DNA from: Fimbriimonadaceae bacterium
Lineage (GTDB): Bacteria; Armatimonadota; Fimbriimonadia; Fimbriimonadales; Fimbriimonadaceae
Direction: 5' to 3'
NCBI GenBank assembly: GCA_026129685.1
Contig: JAHCHO010000001.1
Location: 1 to 64,000, forward strand
Length of the DNA: 64,000 bases
Each line of letters opens with the position of its first letter. Positions within the stretch are counted from its first letter, which is position 1. The position numbers and the translations under genes are program-made. Below the pieces are notes generated by a model. That model was not told where the DNA came from. It ran no database searches and was given only the letters and a program-made list of their open reading frames with translations. Below, in pieces: positions 7,499-16,864 of this stretch.

Positions 7499-8824
7499 TC
7501 AAAGGTTGTCGGCGGCGTTCATCACGCCCTGGAAGTACCCGCCCCAGAAGCTGATGATGACGTAGCCGATGTAGATCATGACGCCCAGACCGACGAGGGT
7601 GCCGGTCACGGTGACGAGGCGGTACTGCTGGGCTTGGGCCTCGGCCTCGTAGTACTTCGAGACCTCGTCGAGCATTTGGGACAGCTGTCCGGAGGTTTCG
7701 CCGGTGTGGGTCATGTCGAGCACGACCTGAGAGAAGACCCCCGTTTTCGCGAACGCCTCGGTCACGCCGCTTCCGTGTTCGAGTTCGTCGGCGGCGGGGC
7801 GGATGCGGTCGGCGACGTAGAGGTTGCCGCAAGCGTCCGCGCCCATTCGGACGGCGGGCGGAATCAGGACGCCGCCCCGGAACAGCGCGCCGAAGGCGCG
7901 GCCGAAATAGGCCATCGCCATCTTGTGCAGAATCGGCCCGAGGACGGGAACCGAGATTTTGAACCGATCCCACAACGGCTGGATGGACGGCATCCGGACG
8001 CCGAACCATGCGAACCAGAGGGACACGACGAGGATCGGGCCCAGGAAGACCCAGTTGCTCGCAGTGGTCAAGGGAGAAGACAGGCCGTTCGTGCCCCCGA
8101 CGGAGGCGATGATCGCGTTCGCGCCCAAGATGATGAACATCGAGGCGCCGACGAGCAATTTCGGGTAGATCATCATGCGCCTGAAGTTGCGGCGCAGTTC
8201 GTCCTCGCGCTGGCAGTAGTCGGCGATCTCCCGGGCCGACTGGTCCACAAAGCCTCCCTGTTCCCCCGCGTGAAGCAGACTGACGATCAGCGGGTTGAAG
8301 ACCTCCGGGTAGAGGCGGAACGTCTCACTGATCGGCTCCCCTTTCTGGGCGCGATCGGCGGCCTCCAAGACGATGCGGCGCAGCTTGCCGTTGCGGGTCT
8401 GGTTCGCCAGGGTGCCGAGCGACTGGGCATAGGGCACGCCGGCATGGGCCATGCTGGCGAACTGGCGGAAGAAGAACATGAGTTCGGCCAGGGTGACGCC
8501 GCTGTAGCCCAGGCGGGTCTGCATGGCGGCGCTCGCCGTCCGGACCGGGGCGGTGGCGGCGGGAGGCGTGGGATTGGAGCCTGTCGCGGGAGGGCGCGTC
8601 GTCGTGCCGACCGGAGCCATGACGGCGGCGCCGCCCCCAGCGCCGACCGTCCCGGCGCGGTGGCCGATGGGAACCGGATCCTGGGTGGCCGCGACCGCAA
8701 CGTGCTCCACCGTCAGGCCGCGGGACTGCAGATTCTGGGCGGCCTCGCTCAAGTTCGGCCCGACGAGGGTGCCGGTGACGCGCTTGCCGCTCGTGTCGAT
8801 CGCTCGGTATTCGAAGATGGCCAT
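7499..8824 (-). CDS. Type II secretion / type IV pilus inner-membrane platform protein (GspF/PilC family)
   Basis: A 441-residue platform protein for pilus or pseudopilus assembly. The N-terminus (FEYRAIDTSGKRVTGT) is the usual opening of this family. A Pro/Ala/Thr-rich linker spans about 55-120, then T2SSF domains and three membrane segments: about residue 260, about 290, and near the C-terminus (GTLVGLGVMIYIGYVIISFW). The start ATG at 8824 directly begins the conserved N-terminus and has GGAG upstream; the frame continues further upstream without family similarity. No ATPase, prepilin peptidase or secretin gene is adjacent. The only pilin-like gene in the window is at 49495-50457. Confidence 0.9.
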   Translation of the reverse strand: MAIFEYRAIDTSGKRVTGTLVGPNLSEAAQNLQSRGLTVEHVAVAATQDPVPIGHRAGTVGAGGGAAVMAPVGTTTRPPATGSNPTPPAATAPVRTASAAMQTRLGYSGVTLAELMFFFRQFASMAHAGVPYAQSLGTLANQTRNGKLRRIVLEAADRAQKGEPISETFRLYPEVFNPLIVSLLHAGEQGGFVDQSAREIADYCQREDELRRNFRRMMIYPKLLVGASMFIILGANAIIASVGGTNGLSSPLTTASNWVFLGPILVVSLWFAWFGVRMPSIQPLWDRFKISVPVLGPILHKMAMAYFGRAFGALFRGGVLIPPAVRMGADACGNLYVADRIRPAADELEHGSGVTEAFAKTGVFSQVVLDMTHTGETSGQLSQMLDEVSKYYEAEAQAQQYRLVTVTGTLVGLGVMIYIGYVIISFWGGYFQGVMNAADNL

Positions 8825-8879
8825 CGTCCGCTCCGGTTCGTTCTTACCCGCTTCGTTCTTCGGTTCGCCTCGCCCGAAC

Positions 8880-9359
8880 TCAAGGGTGTGAGGCGAGGTC
8901 GCCCTTCGCCAGTTCGATCGTGATCGGCGTACGGGTCGAGTCACTTCGGGGAATCAGTTCGATGCGCAGAGCGTCCCCGGCCCGCGCGTACACGATGCGC
9001 GCCGGGAAGTCGTTATCCGGTCGCTCGAACTCCGCTCGCGTTCCTTCCGTCTTCGAAAGCTCGAATGCGACGGTTCGCGTTCCTTCGAACCCGCCGGGGC
9101 GGACGCGCATCGCGAGGCCACCGTCCACCGTCTCGATGGAAATCCACTCGCGGCTGGTGGTCTCGCCGTCGGAAACCACCCGGTTGAGGCCGAACATCGT
9201 GCCCCCGGCGGGCGCGGTCCAGTGTTCTTCCATGCGTCCTCCGAACGCCCGTCCGACCCACGAGCCTGCCATCCACTTCAGGTCTTCGATCAACGGATTC
9301 ACCTTGGGAGCCGCTCCCGGCCATGCGCGGGGCAGGACCGGCGCGAGGCACCGCACCAT
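8880..9359 (-). CDS. DUF6265 domain protein
   Basis: A 159-residue protein whose core from residue 20 on matches DUF6265: LKWMAGSWVG then EEHWTAPAGGTMFGLNRVV. These are small lipocalin-like beta-barrel proteins of unknown role. The N-terminal ~18 residues could be a weak leader, but no clear signal peptide is visible. The true start may be the internal region before NPLIEDLKWM. It sits between hypE and the GspF gene on the same strand, 52 bases after hypE and 55 bases before gspF, so it may be read through from either side. No functional link to hydrogenase maturation is apparent. Confidence 0.65.
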   Translation of the reverse strand: MVRCLAPVLPRAWPGAAPKVNPLIEDLKWMAGSWVGRAFGGRMEEHWTAPAGGTMFGLNRVVSDGETTSREWISIETVDGGLAMRVRPGGFEGTRTVAFELSKTEGTRAEFERPDNDFPARIVYARAGDALRIELIPRSDSTRTPITIELAKGDLASHP

Positions 9360-9411
9360 GCCCCAGCATACGACGACTTTGGCCCATCGTTCCCGTTTTC
9401 CACGGTTCGGG

Positions 9412-10455
9412 CTAACAGATTCGGGGAAGTTGTTCGCCGCTCAGGAGATCGAGTACTCGCTCGACGCCGAGTCGGCCGGTCATGGCGATCTCTCCAGCCC
9501 GGCCCTGAACAGTTCCTACTCGGCAGGCCCCCGCGCTCACCTCGAATTCCCGAAGGACCTCGAGCGCCGCATCGACGTCGGACTCCGGCACAAAGGCGAC
9601 GAACCGTCCTTCGCAAGCGACGTAGAGGGGGTCCAGGCCGAACAACTCGCAGACGCTGGCCACATCGTCCGCAACGGGTACGGCGGCTTCGGCGATGCGG
9701 ACGCCGACCCTCGCGTCACGGGCCAACTCGTTTAGGATCGTCGCGATGCCCCCCCGGGTCGCGTCGCGAAGGCACGACACGGTGACGCCTCGCTCAAGCA
9801 TCGCTAGGATCGGGTGGTGGACGGCGGCGGAGTCGCTCAGGATTACGGTGTCCAACTCGAGCCCTTCGCGAGCGGTCATCACGGCGGCACCGTGACGGCC
9901 CACGTCGCCGCTTACGAGGATCGCGTCACCGGGCCGAATCCGCGAAGGGTCGATCGGGTCCGGCGCGATCACTTCGCCGACGCCGGTGGTCGTGATGTAG
10001 ACGCCGTCGCCTTTGCCGCGTTCGACCACCTTGGTGTCGCCCGCCACGATCGAAACCCCGGCGTCCCGGGCGGCGGTGCGGACGCTGTCCACCACTTCAC
10101 GCAAGGAGGCGATCGGAAATCCCTCTTCGAGGATAAAGGCGGCCGAAACGCCGAGGGGCCGGGCGCCCGCCATCGCCAAGTCGTTGACGGTGCCGTGGAC
10201 GGCGAGCGAACCGATGTTCCCGCCGGGAAATCGCCATGGGCGAACGACGAAGCCATCGGTGGTCATGGCGAGTCGCCGCTCGCCGAGGCTCAAGACGGCC
10301 GCGTCGTGACGCCGGTCGAGGATCGGGTTCGCAAAGGCGTCGAAGAACACGGTTTCGAGGAGTCGTTGGGCGATACGGCCACCCCCGCCATGGGCCAGTT
10401 GCACGACTCCGTCGACCGGCAGAGGAGTGGGGCATTGGAGGGTGAAGTCGCTCAC
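9412..10455 (-). CDS. hypE: Hydrogenase maturation protein HypE (carbamoyl dehydratase)
   Basis: A 347-residue AIR-synthase-related enzyme that dehydrates the HypF-derived thiocarbamate to a thiocyanate for the CN ligands of the [NiFe] active site. The N-terminus HGGGGR, the nucleotide-binding DTKVVERG, and the C-terminal LPRIC, whose terminal Cys carries the carbamoyl group, are all present. The GTG start at 10455 forms a GTGA overlap with the hypD stop. It is the last hyp gene of the leftward hydrogenase operon. Confidence 0.97.
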   Translation of the reverse strand: MSDFTLQCPTPLPVDGVVQLAHGGGGRIAQRLLETVFFDAFANPILDRRHDAAVLSLGERRLAMTTDGFVVRPWRFPGGNIGSLAVHGTVNDLAMAGARPLGVSAAFILEEGFPIASLREVVDSVRTAARDAGVSIVAGDTKVVERGKGDGVYITTTGVGEVIAPDPIDPSRIRPGDAILVSGDVGRHGAAVMTAREGLELDTVILSDSAAVHHPILAMLERGVTVSCLRDATRGGIATILNELARDARVGVRIAEAAVPVADDVASVCELFGLDPLYVACEGRFVAFVPESDVDAALEVLREFEVSAGACRVGTVQGRAGEIAMTGRLGVERVLDLLSGEQLPRIC

Positions 10456-11549
10456 GCGGACGCCCCCGAGGGACGGTACCGGTAGTAGGCGGCGCAGGCC
10501 CCTTCCGAGGACACCATCGGTGCGCCAAGGGGGTTCTCCGGGTTGCAGCGACGGCCAAACGCGGGGCACTCGTGGGGCTTGAGGCGGCCTTGAAGCACTT
10601 CGGCGGAACGGCACTCACCGGACTCGACGGCGACGATGTGGCCAAGCTCGTAGCGCGTTTCGGCGTCGAACGATCGGAAGCGAGGAGTGAGTCTCAGGCC
10701 GCTTTCGGGGATCGGACCGAGTCCCCGCCAGTCACGCTCCGCGACCTCGAACACCTCGTCCACGAGGGCCCGCGCGGCGGCGTTTCCGCCGGTGCGGACG
10801 GCGCGCGCGTAGGGATTCTCGACCTCGGCGCGACCCTCCTCGAGTTGCTTGACGCACATCAACACGCCTTGGAGGATGTCGGCGGGCTCGAACCCGGTGA
10901 CGACGATGGGAACGCGGTACTTCGCGGCAAGAGGCCGATATTCCTCAACCCCCATCACGGTGCAGACGTGGCCTGCCGCCAGAAACCCTTGGACCCGGTT
11001 TCCGGGGGAACCCAAGATGGCTTCGATAGCGGGCGGAACCAACACGTGGGCGACGAGGATGGTGAAGTTCGAGAGGCCCCGGTCCGCGGCGGTTCGGACG
11101 GCGAGGGCGTTCGCGGGGGCGGTCGTCTCGAAGCCCACCGCGAAGAACGTGATTCGACGGGCGGGTTCCGCCTCGGCAAGCCGCACCGCATCGAGGGGGG
11201 AGTAGACGATGCGCACGTCGGCTCCCTCCGCCTTGGCGCGGAGGAGGTCACGGTGGGAACCGGGAACCCGAAGCATGTCGCCGAACGAGCAGAGGACGTG
11301 GCCCGGGCGCGAGGCCAGTTCGATGGCTTGGTCGATGCGCGCGATGGGGGTCACGCACACCGGACATCCGGGGCCGTGAACCAACTCGATCTCCTTGGGG
11401 AGGAGTCGGTCAATGCCGAAGCGGACGATGGCATGGGTCTGCCCGCCACAGATCTCCATGAGCGTCCACGGGCGGGTGACCGTACGGGCGATCGCGTCGG
11501 CGTAGCGCCGCGCGAGGTCGGCATCCCGGTACTCGTCGAGGAACCTCAA
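10452..11549 (-). CDS. hypD: Hydrogenase maturation protein HypD
   Basis: A 365-residue Fe-S scaffold protein that with HypC assembles the Fe(CN)2CO unit. Conserved motifs are [10 protein letters not shown] near residue 32, [10 protein letters not shown] near 60 (the redox CxxC), and a C-terminal Cys cluster ([10 protein letters not shown] ... EGAC) for the [4Fe-4S] centre. Its ATG overlaps the hypC stop as ATGA, and its stop overlaps the hypE GTG, giving a tight C-D-E cassette. Confidence 0.97.
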   Translation of the reverse strand: MRFLDEYRDADLARRYADAIARTVTRPWTLMEICGGQTHAIVRFGIDRLLPKEIELVHGPGCPVCVTPIARIDQAIELASRPGHVLCSFGDMLRVPGSHRDLLRAKAEGADVRIVYSPLDAVRLAEAEPARRITFFAVGFETTAPANALAVRTAADRGLSNFTILVAHVLVPPAIEAILGSPGNRVQGFLAAGHVCTVMGVEEYRPLAAKYRVPIVVTGFEPADILQGVLMCVKQLEEGRAEVENPYARAVRTGGNAAARALVDEVFEVAERDWRGLGPIPESGLRLTPRFRSFDAETRYELGHIVAVESGECRSAEVLQGRLKPHECPAFGRRCNPENPLGAPMVSSEGACAAYYRYRPSGASA

Positions 11550-11809
11550 GTCTCCGCCCCCGGCGGGCCGAGTTCCTCCTCGACCTGCCCCATCTCCTCA
11601 AGGTAGCGGAACACCTGGTCCGCTTCCGCCTCGTCGATGGTGGACAGGGCGACCCCCACGTGGACGAGCACGTAGTCGCCCACTTTCGCCTCCGGCACAA
11701 AGGCCAGGTTCACCGTCTTCGCAATCCCGCCGAAGCGCACGCGGGCGGAGCGTTCGAGGGGCGATCGCTCGTCGATCGCTTCAACTTTGCCGGGGATTGC
11801 TAGACACAT
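11546..11809 (-). CDS. hypC: Hydrogenase maturation chaperone HypC
   Basis: An 87-residue HypC/HupF-family chaperone. It begins MCLAIPGKV, with the essential Cys directly after the initiator Met that binds HypD and the hydrogenase large-subunit precursor. The following VRFGG and [10 protein letters not shown] segments are typical of the OB-like fold. With only one hypC here, it presumably serves both hydrogenases of the island. The gene starts 207 bases after the end of hypF. Confidence 0.95.
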   Translation of the reverse strand: MCLAIPGKVEAIDERSPLERSARVRFGGIAKTVNLAFVPEAKVGDYVLVHVGVALSTIDEAEADQVFRYLEEMGQVEEELGPPGAET

Positions 11810-12016
11810 GGTCGGAGTTTGAGGGGAGTGCAGGAATGTGGGAGAGGATCGACGGATTGTGTTGCCTTCTGGACTCCGCGGGGTTCCGGGAAACGGAAGG
11901 CGGAACGCGGAAAGCGACGGATGCGAGTTCTGGGCGGCTTCAGGAGCGGTACTTCCTTTCGCTACCCGGGATTCTTCGCTTCGCTACCAGGAGTCAGCCG
12001 GGATTCTTCGCTTCGC
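11810..12016. other. hypF-hypC intergenic spacer
   Basis: A 207-base gap inside the leftward hydrogenase operon, unusually long for this window. It contains short GGAA/GCGGAA-rich stretches at about 11889-11921 and, at its hypF end, two copies of a 20-base repeat (listed separately). I see no open reading frame I would support, and no convincing promoter or hairpin terminator. It may carry a secondary promoter for hypCDE. Confidence 0.5.
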
Positions 12017-12026
12017 TCAGAATGAC
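11966..12026. repeat. Tandem 20-base repeat with dispersed-element character, running into the hypF stop
   Basis: CCGGGATTCTTCGCTTCGCT occurs at 11966-11985 and again, identically, at 11998-12017, a period of 32 bases. The second copy continues as CAGAATGACAG, so on the minus strand it reads CTGTCATTCTGAGCGAAGCG and onwards, and the TGA within it is the hypF stop codon (12017-12019). The composition differs from the surrounding GC-rich sequence. This looks like a short mobile or dispersed repeat, which needs a genome-wide search to prove. Confidence 0.65.
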
Positions 12027-14359
12027 AGATTGGGCGAGGCGAGGGGGTCCATGTTCCCTACGGACGGGCGCGACTCCTGCTGGATCAGCCGAACGCCCTG
12101 CAGGGCGGCGACCGCTTGGCCAAACGCAATCCCCCCGTCGTTGGGCGGGATGCGCTGATGAAGGTAGGAACGAAAGCCTTCGTCGCTCAACCGCCGGCAG
12201 GCGGCCTCCGTCAGCAACCGGTTTTGGAAGCACCCGCCCGTGAGCAGCACCGCCTCGAAGCCGGCGTTCTGGGCCAGAGCCACGATGCCGTCCGCCAAGG
12301 CTCCGTGGAAGCGGGCCGCGATCCGCCCCGGGGCGACGCGGGAACGGGCGTTCTCGATCAAGGCCTCGACCGTCGGCTGCCAGTCCAGTTCGAGGAGGCC
12401 GTCGGTCTCGCGCAACGCGATCGGATAGGGTTCTTCGGACTCGAACGGGTGGGCGAGGGCCTCGAATCGCATGGCGGCGTCCCCTTCGAATCGGGACTCG
12501 GGGATGCCCGCGCCCAGCGCGGCCGCCGCGTCGAAGAGACGGCCCGCGCTCGAGGTGGCGACGCAGGCGATCCCGGAGCGACACACCGCGACAAAGCGGG
12601 AAACGGCCAGATGGGAGGGAAAGAGACGGCCCAAGACGTCTTCGAAGCGCTCGGTGATCGCGTTGCCGTCCATGGCGTAGAGCACGCCGAGCGCGGCCCG
12701 GCGTCCTTCGCGAACGGCGGCGTCTCCACCGACCAAGGGGAACGGGCGCAGACGCCCAACGCGTCGTACCTGCGATCCTACGAGCGACAGCGCTTCGCCG
12801 CCCCAGATCGTGGCGTCGACGCCGTACCCGGTGCCGTCCCAAACGATGGCGAGGGCGGGTTCGTTCAGCTCGTTCTCGGCGCGGCAGGCGACGGCATGGG
12901 CGACGTGGTGCTGGACCGACTCGCGGGGATGGCCGAGCGCCTCCGCGTGGTGGGTCGAAGCGTAGTCGGGGTGCAGGTCGTGAACGACCCGATCCGTCAC
13001 GACGCCGAAGAGCCGGGCAAGGTCGTAGCACTCTTCCTCCATGCGCCGTCGCGTGGAGGGATGGTCAAGGTCTCCGACGTGCTGGCCGACGACGACGGCG
13101 TCCGGAATGGAGATTGCGACGGAGTTCTTGAGGTGCGCGCCAACGGCGACCAGGCCGCCGGTGGCGCCGGGGACGGCGAAGGGCAACGGGGCGTACCCGC
13201 GGGCGCGACGGAACACCACCGTGCGGCCGTCCATCACGCGAGCGACCGAGTCGTCGATCGGCCGGGCGATCGGGCGGTCGTGGACGAGGAGAAGATCGGC
13301 AATGCCCCGAAACCGGGCGAGGGCCTCGCGTTCATCGGTACAGATCGGCTCGTCGCTCAGATTGCCGCTCGTCGCGACCACCGGGAACCCGAGTTCACGG
13401 ATCAAGAGATGGTGGAGCGGGGAATACGGAAGTAGGAGTCCCACGTTCGGGTTGTCGGGGGCGACGGAGGGGGCCAACTCGTTCTCTCGCGCGCGCAACA
13501 GGACGATCGGCGTTTCGGGCGAGGCGAGGAGAGCCTCCTCGTGGTCGCCGACTTCGGCCAAGGCCCGCGCCGCCTCCAGGTCGGCGACCATGACGGCGAG
13601 GGGTTTGGCCTCCCGGTGCTTGCGCGCGCGGAGATTCCGGACGGCCTCCTCGTTCCGCGCGTCCACCATGAGATGAAAGCCGCCGATACCTTTGACGGCG
13701 ATGATCCGCCCCTCGCGCAACGCGGTACAGGCGGCGAGCAGGGCTCCATCCTCCTTCGTCAGTGGGTGTCCGTGGGGGTCCCATAGCTCGAGGCGCGGCC
13801 CACAGACGGGGCAGGCGTTCGGCTGGGCGTGAAAACGGCGGTCGCGCGGGTCCTGGTATTCGCGGAGGCAATCGGGACACATTCGGAAGCCGCGCATCGT
13901 GGTGTTCGGCCGGTCGTAGGGCAGGTCGAGAACGATGCTGAAGCGGGGGCCACAGTGCGTGCAGTTCGTGAAGGGGTAGCGATGGCGGCGGTTCTTCGGA
14001 TCGAAGACTTCGGCCAGACATCGAGGACAGGTCGCCACGTCGGGAAGGATGACGGTCGTACGCGCGCCCGCCGGGTCGCTGGGTCGGATTTCGAACCGGG
14101 TGTATCCGACGGGATCGAGCCGAGCGGTCTCCAGTCCCGCGAGGAATCCCGGCGCCGGGAGTTCGTTGCGCAATCGCCGCGCGAACACGTCCAGGTCGTG
14201 ACGCCGCCCCTCGACCTCGATCTCGACTCCGGCCGGCGAGTTCAGCACGTAACCGTTTAGGCCCAGTTCGGTTGCGAGAACATAGACGAAAGGGCGAAAA
14301 CCCACGCCCTGCACCGCACCACGGGCGAGGATTCGCGAGCGACCTAATCCGCCAGACAC
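12017..14359 (-). CDS. hypF: Carbamoyltransferase HypF
   Basis: A 780-residue enzyme that turns carbamoyl phosphate into the carbamoyl group passed to HypE. In order it has an acylphosphatase domain (RGAVQGVGFRPFVY near residue 12), two zinc-finger-like cysteine pairs sets (CPRC, CTHC, CPDC, CPVC, about 105-190), a YrdC-like domain, and a Kae1-like domain with the HHVAHA metal motif near residue 515. Length is normal. The GTG start at 14359 overlaps the upstream endopeptidase gene by 16 bases; longer starts have no family similarity. The extreme C-terminus (ASPNLSF) is encoded partly by the repeat described above, so the tail may have been reshaped by that insertion. Confidence 0.96.
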   Translation of the reverse strand: MSGGLGRSRILARGAVQGVGFRPFVYVLATELGLNGYVLNSPAGVEIEVEGRRHDLDVFARRLRNELPAPGFLAGLETARLDPVGYTRFEIRPSDPAGARTTVILPDVATCPRCLAEVFDPKNRRHRYPFTNCTHCGPRFSIVLDLPYDRPNTTMRGFRMCPDCLREYQDPRDRRFHAQPNACPVCGPRLELWDPHGHPLTKEDGALLAACTALREGRIIAVKGIGGFHLMVDARNEEAVRNLRARKHREAKPLAVMVADLEAARALAEVGDHEEALLASPETPIVLLRARENELAPSVAPDNPNVGLLLPYSPLHHLLIRELGFPVVATSGNLSDEPICTDEREALARFRGIADLLLVHDRPIARPIDDSVARVMDGRTVVFRRARGYAPLPFAVPGATGGLVAVGAHLKNSVAISIPDAVVVGQHVGDLDHPSTRRRMEEECYDLARLFGVVTDRVVHDLHPDYASTHHAEALGHPRESVQHHVAHAVACRAENELNEPALAIVWDGTGYGVDATIWGGEALSLVGSQVRRVGRLRPFPLVGGDAAVREGRRAALGVLYAMDGNAITERFEDVLGRLFPSHLAVSRFVAVCRSGIACVATSSAGRLFDAAAALGAGIPESRFEGDAAMRFEALAHPFESEEPYPIALRETDGLLELDWQPTVEALIENARSRVAPGRIAARFHGALADGIVALAQNAGFEAVLLTGGCFQNRLLTEAACRRLSDEGFRSYLHQRIPPNDGGIAFGQAVAALQGVRLIQQESRPSVGNMDPLASPNLSF

Positions 14360-14799
14360 GCCCGGACCTCCTCCAGCACGCGTTCGGCCGCCTTGATCGC
14401 GCCGTGGCGCACCGAGGGCGTCATCTTCGCGCCGAGGTCGAACCGCCGCCCGGTCACCGCCACGATCCGGAGCATCTTCGGGCCGACGGCCAAGGCTCGA
14501 GACATGGCGATCGCCCACTCCAAGCCCAAGCCGTGGGTCGAGTCGGCGCGGGCGTGCGTGGGCACGTCGCACTCGTCGAGGACGCGGACTTCTCCGACGC
14601 GGCCGCCCTTGCAGGCGTCCACGAGCACCGCGACGTCGCACCCTTGGATCGCGTCGAAGAGGCGGGTCGGCTCCCAAGCGGTCAGCCTGATCGTCACCCT
14701 TCGATCCTCGCACACCCGTCGCACGAGTTGGGCCACGAGGGGCCCGACGCCGTCGTCGCCGCACAGGGGATTCCCGACACCGACCACGGCGACGCGCAT
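14344..14799 (-). CDS. Hydrogenase maturation endopeptidase (HyaD/HybD/HycI family) for the group 3b enzyme
   Basis: A 151-residue protease that removes the C-terminal extension of a [NiFe] hydrogenase large subunit after nickel insertion. It opens GVGNPLCGDDGVGP, where Asp binds nickel during proofreading, and has DACKGG and THGLGL later, matching the family's second and third conserved sites. Its ATGA overlaps the large-subunit stop, which argues that its substrate is the adjacent protein. The second endopeptidase (26047-26526) is clearly different in sequence. Confidence 0.92.
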   Translation of the reverse strand: MRVAVVGVGNPLCGDDGVGPLVAQLVRRVCEDRRVTIRLTAWEPTRLFDAIQGCDVAVLVDACKGGRVGEVRVLDECDVPTHARADSTHGLGLEWAIAMSRALAVGPKMLRIVAVTGRRFDLGAKMTPSVRHGAIKAAERVLEEVRACLAD

Positions 14800-16088
14800 C
14801 ACCCGCGATCGACCTCCAAGTCGAGGAAGTGGGTGGCGCAGGAGATGCAGGGATCGTAGTTCCGGATCGCCTGCTCGCACTTCCACTTGAGTTGGTCGTC
14901 GTCGAGGTCGAGCAGGGACGGCACGTACTCGCGCAGATCCTGCTCGATGCGGGCTTGGTTCTGGGACGTCGGCGGAACGATCCGCGCGAAGGTGACGGTT
15001 CCCGAGTCGTCCATGCGGTATTTGTGCCAACAGAACCCGCGGGGGGCCTCGCTGCAACCGCATCCCTCGCAGGCATGGGGGGTCACCGGCACGAAAGGCC
15101 GATCGGGGGCCTCGAACCGGGATAGGACGAGAAGCGCCTCCTCGATCGCGAAAACCGTTTCGATCGCGCGGACCACGATGCTGTGGAACGGGTTGCGCAC
15201 CTCCTTTGGCAAGCCAAGTTCGGTGGCGAGGCGGGCCGCCTCCGGCGTGAGGCGGTCGCGGTTCAAGTTGAAGCGGGCGACCGGCCCCACCTGGTAGCAG
15301 CCCCCATCCGTCCGTCGCGAGTGGAGCGCATGGGCGTGTTGCTCGTGGATCTCTTCGAAGGTGGTTTCAAACTCGGGGATGGCGATGTCCAGCCCCCGGT
15401 TGCCGACGAGGCGCCCCTCGAAGAGGGGGTACTCGTCGGGATGGCGCATGGCGACGAACTCGGTCGCAGGCTCGAAATCGGGGAACTCGAGTTCGGCGAC
15501 CCACCGAGCGGTGGCGATCGCCTCGGGAAGCGCCGCTTCGAGTTCGGGTTTGAGGCCTCGCAGCGCCGACGCATCGGGAAGAGCGTAGAAGCCGCCGACC
15601 CGAATGTTGACGGGGTGAATCTCGCGGCCGCCAACGACGGTCATGATCGCGTTGCCGAGCTTTTTGAGCCGCAGCCCCCGCTTGACCTCCATGGGGTGGT
15701 CCGCCGCCATGCGAATGCCGTCCTCGTAACCGAGGAAGTCCGGCGCGTGCAACAGGTGGATATGGAGGGCGTGGCTCTCGATCCACTCGCCACAGTAGAT
15801 CAGGCGACGCAGGTCGCGCAAGGGTCCGTCCACCCGGACGCCGAGGGCGTTCTCCATCGCGGTGGCGCTCGACATCTGGTAGGCGATCGGGCAGATGCCG
15901 CAGATGCGCGCGGTGATATCGGGAACTTCGTCGTACCGTCGTCCGCAGAGGAAGGCCTCGAAGAACCGGGGCGGCTCGAAGATGCGGAGCTTGACCTCTT
16001 CGAGGACATCGTCGCGCACGCGCAGGGTCAACGCGCCTTCGCCTTCGACGCGGGCGAGCATTTCGACTTTGAGGGTGCGGTTCTTCAT
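14799..16088 (-). CDS. [NiFe] hydrogenase large (alpha) subunit, group 3b
   Basis: The 429-residue catalytic subunit carrying the Ni-Fe(CN)2CO centre. The N-terminal L1 motif RICGICP is at 61-67 and the C-terminal L2 motif DPCISCATH at 412-420, giving the four Cys ligands. A 9-residue tail after the His is the piece expected to be cleaved. Gene order (Fe-S subunit, FAD subunit, small subunit, large subunit) is that of sulfhydrogenase or NADP-linked group 3b enzymes such as HydBGDA. These are cytoplasmic, reversible and coupled to NAD(P)H. It overlaps the small subunit by ATGA. Confidence 0.95.
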   Translation of the reverse strand: MKNRTLKVEMLARVEGEGALTLRVRDDVLEEVKLRIFEPPRFFEAFLCGRRYDEVPDITARICGICPIAYQMSSATAMENALGVRVDGPLRDLRRLIYCGEWIESHALHIHLLHAPDFLGYEDGIRMAADHPMEVKRGLRLKKLGNAIMTVVGGREIHPVNIRVGGFYALPDASALRGLKPELEAALPEAIATARWVAELEFPDFEPATEFVAMRHPDEYPLFEGRLVGNRGLDIAIPEFETTFEEIHEQHAHALHSRRTDGGCYQVGPVARFNLNRDRLTPEAARLATELGLPKEVRNPFHSIVVRAIETVFAIEEALLVLSRFEAPDRPFVPVTPHACEGCGCSEAPRGFCWHKYRMDDSGTVTFARIVPPTSQNQARIEQDLREYVPSLLDLDDDQLKWKCEQAIRNYDPCISCATHFLDLEVDRG

Positions 16089-16864
16089 CGGTTCAGCGCC
16101 TCCGCCGCCTCGCGGAACGGTTCCGCGTACCCGTTGAACCCCCGGAACGCTCGGAGCCGATCCTCTTCACCCACCCCGAGTTTGGCGAGGGCGGCGTCGA
16201 GAGCGTGGACGTTGGCCCCCTCGCACGGTCCGAAGCATGCGTAGCATCCGCGAGCGAACGAGGGGCAAAGGGCGCCGCACCCGGCTTGGGTGACCGGACC
16301 CATGCAAGGAACGCCGCGGGCGACCATCACGCACGGGTTGCCCTTGCGCTTGCATTCCTCGCACACGGAGTAGACGGGCAGGTTCGGGCGCCGTCCGGCA
16401 AGGAGGGCGGTCACCAGTTCGAGCAGCTGGCCCTTGGCGATCGGACAGCCTCGCAACTCGTAGTCCACGTAGACGTGGTTCCGGATGGGGGTGGACTTGT
16501 CCAGCGTCTCGATCCACTCGGGGTGGGCATAAACGGCGCGGGTGTAGTCCGCGACGTCCGCATGGTTGCGCAGGGCCTGGATGCCGCCCGCCGTGGCGCA
16601 CGCGCCGATGGCCACGACGATCCGGCTTTGTTTCCGCACCTTTAGAATGCGCTTGGCGTCGTTCCGGGTCGTGATCGATCCCTCCACCAGCGACACGTCG
16701 TAAGGACCGGGGCTCGAGGCGCGGGTGGCCTCGGGGAAGTAGGCGATCTCGATCGCCTCGGCGAGGGCGAGGAGTTCGTCCTCGCAATCAAGGACGGTGA
16801 GCTGGCAACCGTCGCAGGAAGCGAACTTCCAGACGGCGACGCGAGGACGGCGGGTGGGTTTCAC
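16085..16864 (-). CDS. [NiFe] hydrogenase small (delta) subunit, group 3b
   Basis: A 259-residue electron-transfer subunit with no Tat signal, as expected for a cytoplasmic group 3 enzyme. The proximal-cluster ligands are in SCDGCQL near residue 17 and GACATAGG near 97. The C-terminal half has an ECKRKGNPC ... GVPCMG ... [20 protein letters not shown] series sufficient for further [4Fe-4S] clusters. GTG at 16864 makes a GTGA overlap with the FAD-subunit gene, which decides the start. Confidence 0.94.
   Translation of the reverse strand: MKPTRRPRVAVWKFASCDGCQLTVLDCEDELLALAEAIEIAYFPEATRASSPGPYDVSLVEGSITTRNDAKRILKVRKQSRIVVAIGACATAGGIQALRNHADVADYTRAVYAHPEWIETLDKSTPIRNHVYVDYELRGCPIAKGQLLELVTALLAGRRPNLPVYSVCEECKRKGNPCVMVARGVPCMGPVTQAGCGALCPSFARGCYACFGPCEGANVHALDAALAKLGVGEEDRLRAFRGFNGYAEPFREAAEALNR

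Noticed and set aside
12116-13435. A 439-codon open frame on the + strand antisense to hypF
   Set aside because: It mirrors hypF codon by codon, has no recognisable domain, and long antisense frames are common in GC-rich DNA. The same reasoning excludes antisense frames at 37-1236, 3013-4428, 21768-23156, 23462-25063, 28086-29900 and 32699-34309.
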